A stretch of DNA of 64,000 nt from an uncultured Paracoccus sp. GTDB lineage: Bacteria > Pseudomonadota > Alphaproteobacteria > Rhodobacterales > Rhodobacteraceae. Shown here in pieces: positions 1 through 6,743 of the stretch. A program made the translations under genes and the position numbers. Under the pieces are notes generated by a model. It worked only from the letters and a program-made list of their open reading frames with translations, was not told the DNA's origin and did no database searches. Position 1 is the stretch's first letter. Every line of letters begins with the position of its first letter. The DNA is taken from NCBI RefSeq assembly GCF_937873615.1, contig NZ_CALMYP010000052.1, forward strand, positions 1-64,000, in the 5' to 3' direction.

Positions 1-406
1 CCTGCACCTGCTGCGCCTCGATCGGCAGGCCGGTCGCCGGGCTGTAGGGCGTGCCGACACGGGCGAAGAGCAGGCGCAGGTAGTCGTAGATTTCCGTGAC
101 CGTGCCGACGGTCGAACGCGGGTTCTTCGAGGTCGTCTTCTGCTCGATACTGATTGCCGGCGACAAGCCGCTGATATGGTCCACATCGGGCTTGCCGGCC
201 ATGTCGAGAAACTGCCGCGCATAGGCCGACAGGCTTTCGACATAGCGCCGCTGGCCTTCCGCATAGACCGTGTCAAACGCCAGGCTGGACTTGCCCGATC
301 CCGACAGGCCGGTGATCACCACAAGCCGGTCGCGCGGAATGTCCATATCCACGCTTTTGAGATTGTGCTCGCGCGCGCCGCGAATTTCGATGAACTTCTG
401 TTCCAT
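1..406 (-). CDS. uvrA: Excinuclease ABC subunit A, N-terminal part (cut by window edge)
   Basis: This is the first 135 codons of UvrA, the DNA-damage recognition ATPase of UvrABC nucleotide excision repair. The protein starts [19 protein letters not shown], which is the typical UvrA beginning, and carries the first Walker A motif (GLSGSGKSS) followed by the [18 protein letters not shown] stretch and the [10 protein letters not shown] segment of UvrA. The reading frame runs off the left edge, so the rest of the protein is missing only because the window ends. The start at 406 lies 70 bases downstream of a LexA-type box, so the gene is probably SOS-induced. The identification is secure. Confidence 0.97.
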   Translation of the reverse strand, partial: MEQKFIEIRGAREHNLKSVDMDIPRDRLVVITGLSGSGKSSLAFDTVYAEGQRRYVESLSAYARQFLDMAGKPDVDHISGLSPAISIEQKTTSKNPRSTVGTVTEIYDYLRLLFARVGTPYSPATGLPIEAQQVQ

Positions 407-475
407 GAGGCCCCGTCCCGCCGATCCGGCATGAGCGCAACAGATAAACATTGCGCCGGAATGCACAAGTTAACG

Positions 476-490
476 GAACATTAGCAGAAC
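476..490 (-). promoter_or_regulatory. LexA (SOS) box upstream of uvrA
   Basis: Read on the minus strand the sequence is GTTC-TGCTAAT-GTTC, an exact GTTC-N7-GTTC direct repeat. This is the LexA operator described for Rhodobacter and other alphaproteobacteria. It sits 70 bases upstream of the uvrA start codon, which fits SOS control. The match is seen directly; LexA binding is inferred. Confidence 0.8.
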
Positions 491-560
491 ATGAGCAGGA
501 GTGAAATGGTCGTTCGTCGCCGGTTGCCATGCCGTCAATGCCGCATGTTTTGAAAACGTT

Positions 561-606
561 GAGGGGCGCTGCCCCTCGCCGCTGACGCGGCTCACCCCGA
601 GGTATT
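561..606. repeat. Palindromic intergenic repeat, copy 1 (two hairpins plus CCCCGAGGTATT end)
   Basis: Two adjacent hairpins are visible: GAGGGGC-GCT-GCCCCTC (561-577) and GCCGC-TGAC-GCGGC (578-591), followed by CACCCCGAGGTATT. The last part is the reverse complement of AATACCTCGGGG, which recurs at 17944 next to another GC hairpin. The element begins about 15 bases downstream of the tadA stop codon and may act as its transcription terminator. It looks like a dispersed REP-type element of this genome. Confidence 0.5.
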
Positions 607-620
607 CGGGCAGCGGAGAT

Positions 621-1073
621 TCAGCGGCGATCCTTGAAGAACTCGGTCAGCAGGGTGCGCGATTCGGTGGCGGCGATGCCGTCATGGATTTCGGGGCGGT
701 GGTGGCATTGCGGATGCTCGAAGACGCGGGCGCCGTGGCGGACGCCGCCCATGCGGGGGTCGTCGGCACCGTAGTAAAGCGTGGCGATGCGGGCGGCCGA
801 GATGGCGGCGGCGCACATCGGGCAGGGCTCCAGCGTGACCCAGAGGCGATGGCCGGGCAGACGCTCGCTGCCGGCGGCCCGGCAGGCGGCGCGGATGGCC
901 AGGATCTCGGCATGGGCGGTGGGGTCGTGCATCTCGCGGGTGCGGTTGCCGGCCCGGGCAATGATGCGGCCCGCAGGATCGGTGACGACGGCACCGACGG
1001 GGACCTCGCCGCGTGATGCCGCTGCGCGGGCTTCGTCGAGCGCTGCCTGCATATGCGAGGTGAATTCGGCCAT
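621..1073 (-). CDS. tadA: tRNA-specific adenosine deaminase TadA
   Basis: The 150-residue protein belongs to the cytidine/deoxycytidylate deaminase family and should convert wobble adenosine 34 to inosine in tRNA-Arg(ACG). The zinc site is complete: HAE in DPTAHAEILAI, and PCPMC in TLEPCPMCAAA. The end, LLTEFFKDRR, is also like TadA. The open frame continues upstream to 1169, but the start at 1073 (MAEFTSHMQ) gives the normal family length and leaves room for a promoter shared with the divergent rluB gene. The protein should be cytoplasmic and essential. Confidence 0.95.
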   Translation of the reverse strand: MAEFTSHMQAALDEARAAASRGEVPVGAVVTDPAGRIIARAGNRTREMHDPTAHAEILAIRAACRAAGSERLPGHRLWVTLEPCPMCAAAISAARIATLYYGADDPRMGGVRHGARVFEHPQCHHRPEIHDGIAATESRTLLTEFFKDRR

Positions 1074-1180
1074 GGCGCCTTGTCGCGCGGGCCGGGGGCC
1101 GGTGCAAGGGTTCTTTCCTTCGCCGCGAAGGGGGCGTAGACATGCGCCTTCGCCGCAGGGATGCGCCAAGGAGAATCGCC

Positions 1181-2785
1181 ATGACCGACGAACAGAACAC
1201 CCCCGAGAAACCCGCAGAGTCCGACCGCATCGCCAAGGTGATGGCGCGTGCCGGCGTGGCCAGCCGGCGCGAGGCCGAGCGGATGATCGTCGAGGGTCGC
1301 GTGACCGTGAACGGGCAGAAGATCGACAGCCCGGCGCTGGATGTGCTGCCGACCGACAAGATCACCGTCGATGGCAAGAAGCTGGACGAGCCGCAGGAGA
1401 CGCGGCTGTGGATGTATTACAAGCCGGTCGGGCTGGTGACCTCGGAAGCGGATGAGAAGGGGCGCCAGACGGTGTTCGATGCGCTGCCGCGCGACCTGCC
1501 GCGGGTGATGTCTGTGGGGCGGCTCGACCTGAACTCGGAAGGGCTGCTGCTTCTGACCAATGACGGCGAGTTGAAGCGGCGGCTGGAACTGCCCGAAACC
1601 GGCTGGCTCAGGCGTTACCGGGTGCGGGTGAACGGCCAGCCCAACGATCTGACCTTCGCCCCCCTGCGGCGCGGCGTGACCATCGAGGGCGAGGATTTTG
1701 CCCCGATGGAGATCAAGCTGGACAGCCAGCAGGGCGCCAATGCCTGGCTGACCGTCGGCATCCGCGAGGGCAAGAACCGAGAGATCCGCCGCGCCATGGC
1801 CCATGTCGGGCTGCAGGTGAACCGGCTGATCCGCATCGGCTATGGCCCGTTCAAGCTGACCGGGATGGAGGCGAACGAAGTCCGCGAGGTCAAGCGCCGG
1901 GCGCTGCGCGACCAGCTGGGCGGGTTGCTGACCGGCGAGGCCGAGGAGAAGGATCGTCCCTTCCGCGCCCATGGCGCCGATGAGGATCGCCGGGGGCCGC
2001 GCAAGGCGCCGGGCGAACATAACCGGTCGCGCGATGGCGAGGATCGGCCACGCCGGCAGGGCGGAAAATTCGGTGCCGGTCCGGGTCGCGAGCGCGGCTT
2101 CGGTCGTGGTGAAGACGCACGCGGTGGCGATGGCGAGCGCCGCCCCTTTGCCCGTGGCGAGCGTGAGCGCAAGCCGTTTGGCGAGGGTGCGGATCGTCGC
2201 AAGCCCTTTGGCGGCGACAGGCCGGATCGGCCGCGCCGCTCATTCGAGGGCGGCGATGGTGCCGAGCGGCCGCAAAAGCCCCGCTGGGGCGGGCGCTCAG
2301 AGGGCGATGGGGCGCGGGACGCGGGTCGCAAACCCTTCGGCAAGCGCGGCGACGGCAAGCGCGGCGACGGCGAGCGCAGAGACGGCGAGCGCAGAGACGG
2401 CGAGCGCGGCGGTTTCTCGCGTGGCGAGGGCGGGGCGCGTCCGGCGCGGGACGGCGGCGGGCGCAAGCCCTTTGGCAAGCCTGCTGACGGCAAACCCTTC
2501 GGCAAGCGCGACGGCAAACCGCATTCGGCGCGCTCGGGCGACGGCGAGGCGGCGCGCGGCTTCAAGTCCGGCGGCGAAGGGCGCGGCACCGGTCCGCGTG
2601 ACGGCTTCAAACCTCGGGACGGGTTCAAATCCGGTGGCAAGGGGCCGGGCGGCAAGGGCCCTCGGGGCGAGGGCAAGCCCGGCGGTCCCGGGCGCGGACC
2701 GCGTCCCGGAAAGCCCGGGGGCAGCGCATCCGGTCGGCCGGGCGGTGGCCCCAAGCCGGGTGCGCCGCGCCGCCCCAAGGGCTGA
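1181..2785 (+). CDS. rluB: 23S rRNA pseudouridine synthase RluB with long low-complexity basic tail
   Basis: The enzyme should isomerise a uridine of helix 80 of 23S rRNA to pseudouridine. An S4 RNA-binding domain (RIAKVMARAGVASRREAERM) is followed by the RsuA/RluB/RluE catalytic core with VGRLDLNSEGLLLLTNDG, where the Asp is the catalytic residue, and GKNREIRRA. About 270 of the 534 residues form a C-terminal tail very rich in Arg, Gly, Lys and Asp (GERRDG, RKPFG), far longer than the E. coli protein. The start at 1181 is preceded by AAGGAG at 1168-1173. The tail is probably disordered and RNA-binding. The stop codon directly abuts that of the convergent hemP gene. Confidence 0.93.
   Translation: MTDEQNTPEKPAESDRIAKVMARAGVASRREAERMIVEGRVTVNGQKIDSPALDVLPTDKITVDGKKLDEPQETRLWMYYKPVGLVTSEADEKGRQTVFDALPRDLPRVMSVGRLDLNSEGLLLLTNDGELKRRLELPETGWLRRYRVRVNGQPNDLTFAPLRRGVTIEGEDFAPMEIKLDSQQGANAWLTVGIREGKNREIRRAMAHVGLQVNRLIRIGYGPFKLTGMEANEVREVKRRALRDQLGGLLTGEAEEKDRPFRAHGADEDRRGPRKAPGEHNRSRDGEDRPRRQGGKFGAGPGRERGFGRGEDARGGDGERRPFARGERERKPFGEGADRRKPFGGDRPDRPRRSFEGGDGAERPQKPRWGGRSEGDGARDAGRKPFGKRGDGKRGDGERRDGERRDGERGGFSRGEGGARPARDGGGRKPFGKPADGKPFGKRDGKPHSARSGDGEAARGFKSGGEGRGTGPRDGFKPRDGFKSGGKGPGGKGPRGEGKPGGPGRGPRPGKPGGSASGRPGGGPKPGAPRRPKG
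2342..2401 (+). repeat. Four tandem 15-base units inside rluB
   Basis: Four consecutive 15-base units of the form (A/G)AGCGC(G/A)G(C/A)GACGGC encode KRGDG, KRGDG, ERRDG and ERRDG in the RluB tail. Units are a multiple of three, so gain or loss of a copy keeps the frame. Further imperfect RKPFG and DGFK repeats lie on either side. Confidence 0.75.
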
Positions 2786-2962
2786 TCACTTCGTCAGGAT
2801 CAGCTTTCCGGCGCGGGTGATGCGCAGGTTATAGACCTGGTCATTCAGCACGATCAGGGCCTGATTGCCGCCGGCAGTCAGGCTTTCTGCATCATGCAGG
2901 GGCAGGTTGTTCACCGGCGTAATGCCGGAAAAGCCGAATTCGGCGGGGCGTGTCGCGGTCAT
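2786..2962 (-). CDS. hemP: Haemin uptake protein HemP
   Basis: This small gene encodes 58 residues (MTATRPAEFGF...). The second half, ALIVLNDQVYNLRITR followed by AGKLILTK, fits the HemP family pattern (I-x-H/N-x-G/D-x-x-Y-x-L-R-x-T-R-x-x-K-L-I-L-T-K). HemP proteins accompany haem/iron uptake genes and are iron-regulated; in some betaproteobacteria HemP acts as a transcriptional activator. AAAGGAA precedes the start on the minus strand. No haem transporter is adjacent; its neighbour is the zinc-binding protein gene znuA, 76 bases upstream on the same strand. Confidence 0.85.
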   Translation of the reverse strand: MTATRPAEFGFSGITPVNNLPLHDAESLTAGGNQALIVLNDQVYNLRITRAGKLILTK

Positions 2963-3038
2963 GGCGTTTCCTTTCGACAGATGGCGAAACCGAAACTGCG
3001 CGACACGCCCTCGAATGTCAAAGTATTTTTATCGGATA

Positions 3039-4040
3039 TTATTCCGTGGCCACCGCGCAGGCAGAAACCTGCCCGGCCAGTTGGGTCAGGAGTTCGCCGT
3101 AAAGCATTGACCCTTCTTCGATATCGACACCGGTCGGAGAGATTTCCCCGCCCATGATCAGGCCCAGCCCCTCGACCGCAGTTGCGATCATCCGGGGTGA
3201 ATGACCGACCTCGGTGAAGGCGCAGCGGGCGCTGGAGGCCTCGATTCTTGCGCGGACCTCCTGCAGGCGCGCGGCCGAGGGGGCAGAGGCATCGCCGATG
3301 GCAACGGTCACCGCCTCGGGCAGGCCGAAATGATCGGTGAAGTAGCCGTAAGCGTCGTGGAAGCTGACAAAGGGAAGCGCGCGCGCCGGGGCGAGTTCCT
3401 GCTGAAGCTGGGTGTCCAGGGCGGACAGGACCTCGGTCGCCACTGCGGCATTGGCGCGATAGGTCCCGGCATTGTCGGGATCGGCTTCGGCCAGCCGCTC
3501 GGCGATCAGGCCCAGCCAGAGCGCGCCATTATCCGGGTCGAGCCAGGCATGGGGGTCGAATGCGCCGTGATCGTGGCCATCGCCATGCGTTTCATTTGCA
3601 TGATCGCTGTGATCGTCGTGATCGCCAGTCGCTTCCTCCTCATGGTCGTGATCACCGTGATCATGCTCATCTTCGGCGGCGTGGTCGTGGTCGTCGGCGC
3701 CTGCCTCGGCATATTCGCGCAGGACTGTGCCGGGCTGATGCAGAAGCTGCATCTGATGATCCGCGCCCAACTGGCTGGCAGCGTCTTCCAGCCAGACGGT
3801 CATTTCCGGTCCCATCCAGATCAGCAGTTCGGCCTCCTGCAGGGCCTGTGCCTGACTTGGGCGCAACTGGAAGTCATGCGGATCGCTGCTCTGGTCCAGC
3901 AGCGATTCGGCGTTCCCCAGATCGCCCAGTACCTGCGTCACCAGCGAAGCCGTGACCGGCATGTCGGTCACGATGCGGGGCGGCTCTGCCGCCGCAGAAA
4001 GGGGAAAAAGGGCGAGGCCCAGCAGAATATGCGCGCGCAT
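3039..4040 (-). CDS. znuA: Zinc ABC transporter, periplasmic zinc-binding protein ZnuA
   Basis: This 333-residue cluster A-I solute-binding protein captures periplasmic zinc for ZnuBC. A signal peptide of about 18 residues ends in PLSAAA. The His ligands are in DPHDF (His55), DPHAW (His164) and SFHDAYGYF. Between them lies a His/Asp/Glu-rich loop at residues 117-158 with many HDH and DHD motifs, typical of zinc-specific ZnuA and thought to act in zinc acquisition. The gene is divergent from zur-znuC-znuB, and the 78-base gap holds two Zur-box-like repeats, so it should be repressed when zinc is plentiful. Confidence 0.95.
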   Translation of the reverse strand: MRAHILLGLALFPLSAAAEPPRIVTDMPVTASLVTQVLGDLGNAESLLDQSSDPHDFQLRPSQAQALQEAELLIWMGPEMTVWLEDAASQLGADHQMQLLHQPGTVLREYAEAGADDHDHAAEDEHDHGDHDHEEEATGDHDDHSDHANETHGDGHDHGAFDPHAWLDPDNGALWLGLIAERLAEADPDNAGTYRANAAVATEVLSALDTQLQQELAPARALPFVSFHDAYGYFTDHFGLPEAVTVAIGDASAPSAARLQEVRARIEASSARCAFTEVGHSPRMIATAVEGLGLIMGGEISPTGVDIEEGSMLYGELLTQLAGQVSACAVATE

Positions 4041-4077
4041 GGCGGCTCCTTCCTTGTGAAACGGGGCGGAAAATGTA

Positions 4078-4092
4078 TGTAATAAAGTAACA
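4078..4092. promoter_or_regulatory. Zur-box candidate 1 in the znuA/zur intergenic region
   Basis: The sequence TGTAATAAAGTAACA is repeated, with one base changed, at 4105-4119 (TGTGATAAAGTAACA). It has the partial dyad shape TGTNAT...GTNACA expected of Fur-family operators. It lies about 38 bases upstream of the znuA start and therefore over its likely promoter. Zur binding is inferred. Confidence 0.6.
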
Positions 4093-4104
4093 AGTCAACC
4101 GATA

Positions 4105-4119
4105 TGTGATAAAGTAACA
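4105..4119. promoter_or_regulatory. Zur-box candidate 2 overlapping the zur start codon
   Basis: This second copy (TGTGATAAAGTAACA) ends on the first base of the zur start codon at 4119. No Shine-Dalgarno sequence can be seen upstream of that codon, so the zur transcript may be leaderless, with the operator lying over the core promoter. Binding would give autoregulation of the zur-znuC-znuB operon. Confidence 0.55.
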
Positions 4120-4598
4120 TGACCACCATCTTCGAGCGTCACGATCACGGCGCCTGCGCCAAGGAGGCTTTGGCCCGGGCCGAAGACCTGGCTGCGGCGC
4201 AGGGCCTGCGCCTGACCCCGGTCCGCCGGCGCGTGCTGGAGATCCTGCTGGAACAGCACCGTGCCCTTGGCGCATATGAGGTGCTGGACCGTCTGGCCGC
4301 CGAAGGGCTGGGCAAGCAGCCCCCGGTTGCCTATCGGGCGCTGGATTTTCTGGTCGAGCATGGGCTGGCGCATCGCATCCAGCGGCTGAATGCCTTCACC
4401 GCCTGCCAGCACAGCCACCCCGAAGGCGTGGCGCCGGTCTTCCTGATCTGCCGCTCGTGCCAGACCGTGGCCGAGATGGATGCGACCGGGTTGCGTCGTG
4501 ATCTGTCGCGGCTGGGGGGCGAGGCCGGCTTCAGCGTCGAGCGGGCCACGATCGAGGCGCTTGGCGTCTGTGCCGCCTGCGCCGGCGGGGCAGCATGA
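4119..4598 (+). CDS. zur: Zinc uptake regulator Zur (Fur family)
   Basis: The 159-residue Fur-family repressor has the winged-helix segment LRLTPVRRRVLEILLEQH and the YRALDFLVEHGLAHRI recognition region, which is shared by Zur proteins. Two CxxC pairs, CRSC and CAAC, form the structural zinc site; QHSHPEG supplies metal ligands. The gene leads an overlapping zur-znuC-znuB operon divergent from znuA, which is the usual arrangement for a zinc-responsive repressor of its own uptake system. The DHG and HDHG residues near the N terminus may add metal ligands. Confidence 0.93.
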   Translation: MTTIFERHDHGACAKEALARAEDLAAAQGLRLTPVRRRVLEILLEQHRALGAYEVLDRLAAEGLGKQPPVAYRALDFLVEHGLAHRIQRLNAFTACQHSHPEGVAPVFLICRSCQTVAEMDATGLRRDLSRLGGEAGFSVERATIEALGVCAACAGGAA

Positions 4599-5389
4599 GC
4601 GCGCCCCAGCTTGCGCCGATCATCGCGGCCCAAGGTCTGACCGTTCGCCATCGCGGAGCCGAGCGGCCCATTCTCAGCGATGTCGGCTTTGCCATCCGGC
4701 CGGGCGAGATCGTGACCGTGGTCGGGCCGAACGGTTCGGGCAAGTCGACGCTGGTACGCGCGGTTCTGGGCCATGTCGAGATGGAGGCGGGCGAGGTCAC
4801 GCGCCGCCCCGGCCTGCGCATCGGCTATGTGCCCCAACGTGTCCATATCGACGACCGCATCCCGATGACGGTGCGCCGCTTCCTGTCGCTGCCGCATCGG
4901 GTCAGCGATATTGAGGCCGCCGCCGTGCTGGCGCGGACCGGCGTCGACGGGCTGCAGCAGCGGCAGATCACCCGGCTTTCGGGCGGCCAGTTCCAGCGTG
5001 TGCTGCTCGCGCGCGCCCTGCTCGGCGATCCGCAATTGCTGGTGCTGGACGAACCGACCCAGGGGCTCGACCAACCCGGCATCGTCGATTTCTATCGCCT
5101 GATCGAGGAAATCCGGCAGGAAACCGGTGCTGCGGTCCTGATGGTCAGCCACGATCTTCTGGTGGTGATGCGGGCCTCGGACCAGGTGATTTGCCTCAAT
5201 GGCCATGTCTGCTGTCACGGCACCCCGCAGGCGGTCAGCGCCGCGCCCGAATATCAGGCGCTGTTCGGCGCCGATTCGGCCGAGACGCTGGCGCTTTACC
5301 GCCATCATCACGACCACCGCCACGACGAGGCGGCGCATGATCCCCACCACGACCACAAACACGAATACGGGCACCACCACCATGCTTGA
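4595..5389 (+). CDS. znuC: Zinc ABC transporter, ATP-binding protein ZnuC
   Basis: The 264-residue ABC ATPase powers zinc import through ZnuB. Walker A is GPNGSGKST (residues 44-52), the signature is LSGGQFQR, Walker B is LLVLDEPTQG, and the switch His is in MVSHDLLVVM. The last 28 or so residues are a His/Asp-rich tail ending HHHHA, as often seen in ZnuC, and may bind zinc and sense or buffer it in the cytoplasm. The gene overlaps the zur stop codon by four bases and the znuB start by eight, so the three are translationally coupled. Confidence 0.95.
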   Translation: MSAPQLAPIIAAQGLTVRHRGAERPILSDVGFAIRPGEIVTVVGPNGSGKSTLVRAVLGHVEMEAGEVTRRPGLRIGYVPQRVHIDDRIPMTVRRFLSLPHRVSDIEAAAVLARTGVDGLQQRQITRLSGGQFQRVLLARALLGDPQLLVLDEPTQGLDQPGIVDFYRLIEEIRQETGAAVLMVSHDLLVVMRASDQVICLNGHVCCHGTPQAVSAAPEYQALFGADSAETLALYRHHHDHRHDEAAHDPHHDHKHEYGHHHHA

Positions 5390-6170
5390 CGATTTTCTGG
5401 TGCGCGCGGTTCTGGCCGGGCTGGGTGTCGTGCTGGCGACCGGGCCGCTTGGCTGTTTCGTGGTCTGGCGGCGCATGGCCTATTTCGGCGATGCCACCGC
5501 CCATGCCGCGATCCTCGGCGTGGCGCTGAGCGTGGCCATCGGCGGCCAGATCTATATCGGCACGCTTCTGGTCGCACTGGCGATGGGCTGGCTGGTCGCC
5601 CATCTGGCGGACAGGGGAGAGGCCATCGACACCGCGCTTGGCGTGCTGGCCCATGGTGCGCTTGCCTTCGGGCTGATCGCGGCGAGCTTCGTGCCCGGAC
5701 TGCGCTCTGACCTGAATGCCTGGCTTTTCGGCGATATCCTGATGGTGCGCCCGGTCGATCTGGCCTGGGTCTGGGGGGGCGCTGCACTGGTCGTGGGCCT
5801 GCTGGTCTGGCGATGGGAGGCGATGGTCAGCGCCACCGTCAACGAGGAACTTGCCATGGCCGCCGGTATCTCGCCGCGCCGCGAGCGGCTGATTCTGACA
5901 TTGGCCATGGCGATCACCGTGGCGGTGGCGATTCGGATCGTCGGCGCGCTTCTGGTTTCGGCTTTGCTGATCATTCCTGCGGCGGCGGCACGCGGATTCG
6001 CGCGCGGGCCAGAGCAGATGGCGTTGATTTCCACGCTGATCGGTGTGGGCGCGGTGCTTGGCGGTCTCGCTGCCAGCCTTTATGCGGATACACCTGCCGG
6101 ACCGTCGGTCATCGCTGTGGCCGCCGCAGTTTTTCTTCTCGGCCTGCCTTTTCGGCGGGGTTCCGCCTGA
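5382..6170 (+). CDS. znuB: Zinc ABC transporter, permease ZnuB
   Basis: This 262-residue ABC-3 family permease forms the membrane channel for zinc with ZnuA and ZnuC. It is highly hydrophobic with about eight membrane segments, and begins MLDDFLVRAVLAGLGVVLA, a typical ZnuB start. The AMAAGISPRRERLILTLAM region matches the loop that contacts the ATPase. The start at 5382 lies inside the end of znuC, which is the normal coupled arrangement. No terminator is evident after the gene. Confidence 0.95.
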   Translation: MLDDFLVRAVLAGLGVVLATGPLGCFVVWRRMAYFGDATAHAAILGVALSVAIGGQIYIGTLLVALAMGWLVAHLADRGEAIDTALGVLAHGALAFGLIAASFVPGLRSDLNAWLFGDILMVRPVDLAWVWGGAALVVGLLVWRWEAMVSATVNEELAMAAGISPRRERLILTLAMAITVAVAIRIVGALLVSALLIIPAAAARGFARGPEQMALISTLIGVGAVLGGLAASLYADTPAGPSVIAVAAAVFLLGLPFRRGSA

Positions 6171-6365
6171 ATGGCGGCTGCCTTTGCGGGGGATTGCGCA
6201 GGTAGCGACCCAGATGGCAGGAAGGTGTTGTGAAATATGCAACAGTTGAGACAACGCCGCCGGGGATTTGGATAAATCCGACTTTCAAAGACCTTCGGAT
6301 TGTGAGACTGTCACCCCGATGCTGCTGGCAACAGTAGCTTTCACAAGACCAAACGGAGCATGATC

Positions 6366-6587
6366 ATGACCAAATTTGCTACCTTCGCCCTGGCCCTCGG
6401 CCTGACCACCTCCACCGCTCTGGCCGGCGGCTACGTCGAGCCCGTCGTGGAAGTCGAGCCGGTTGTTGTCGATGCCGGCCCGTCGCCGTCGTCGAACGCT
6501 GGCCTGGTTGTCCCGGCCCTGCTGCTGCTCGGCGTTATCGCCGCAGTTGCTTCGGACGACGACGACGACGACGACGACACCAACTAA
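6366..6587 (+). CDS. Small secreted or membrane-anchored protein with poly-Asp tail
   Basis: This 73-residue protein has a clear signal peptide (MTKFATFALALGLTTSTALA), a short Pro/Val/Glu-rich mature part, a hydrophobic stretch (GLVVPALLLLGVIAAVA) and a tail of eight Asp residues encoded by (GAC)8. An upstream ATG at 6360 exists, but GGAG at 6355-6358 is seven bases from the 6366 start and only one from 6360. Size and architecture recall YjbE, the small first protein of the E. coli yjbEFGH exopolysaccharide operon, and the convergent neighbours are yjbF and yjbH. No sequence identity to YjbE is claimed; the function is unknown. Confidence 0.75.
   Translation: MTKFATFALALGLTTSTALAGGYVEPVVEVEPVVVDAGPSPSSNAGLVVPALLLLGVIAAVASDDDDDDDDTN
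6555..6578 (+). repeat. (GAC)8 trinucleotide repeat
   Basis: Eight perfect GAC codons encode an Asp-only tail at the end of the small secreted protein at 6366. Such tracts can change length by slippage without shifting the frame. Confidence 0.9.
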
Positions 6588-6614
6588 TCATTGTCCGCAA
6601 GGACTTGATTTCGG

Positions 6615-6648
6615 AAGGGCTGGCCATTCGCCAGCCCTTTTCGTTTTT
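6615..6648 (+). terminator. Rho-independent terminator after the small Asp-tailed gene
   Basis: A perfect ten-pair stem AAGGGCTGGC / GCCAGCCCTT with loop CATTC is followed by TTCGTTTTT. It is the best intrinsic terminator in the window. Confidence 0.88.
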
Positions 6649-6693
6649 GGGGCCTGTGGTTGATGCAGGCGGCCCGTGGGCCGGAAATGAAGA

Positions 6694-6717
6694 AACGCCC
6701 GGGCGATGCCGGGCGTT
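6694..6717 (-). terminator. Terminator after the yjbF-like gene
   Basis: The stem AACGCCCGG / CCGGGCGTT with a six-base loop lies downstream of the yjbF-like stop codon on the minus strand and is followed there by TCTTCATTTCC. Confidence 0.7.
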
Positions 6718-6743
6718 CTGTCTCTTTCAGGTTGAATGACTGC

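Noticed and set aside
407-620. Search for tRNA, small RNA or CRISPR in intergenic gaps across the window
   Set aside because: No cloverleaf pattern, CRISPR repeat-spacer series or convincing small-RNA promoter-terminator pair was seen in any gap; no gap exceeds 300 bases.
1840-2778. 312-codon minus-strand frame, Pro/Ser/Arg-rich
   Set aside because: It is the complement of the repetitive rluB tail; the rluB frame fits the S4 and catalytic domains.
3016-3021. TTGACA on the minus strand upstream of hemP as a -35 element
   Set aside because: No convincing -10 element lies 16-18 bases downstream, so the promoter is not listed.
3620-3720. Repeated CAT/GTG-like tracts in the region opposite the ZnuA His-rich loop
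   Set aside because: They are simply the complement of the His/Asp codons of znuA; there is no separate repeat unit or CRISPR-like spacing.
6264-6279. Hairpin GGATTT-GGAT-AAATCC upstream of the small Asp-tailed gene
   Set aside because: It has only six pairs and is not linked to a T-tract or a recognisable regulator, so it is too weak to list as a feature.
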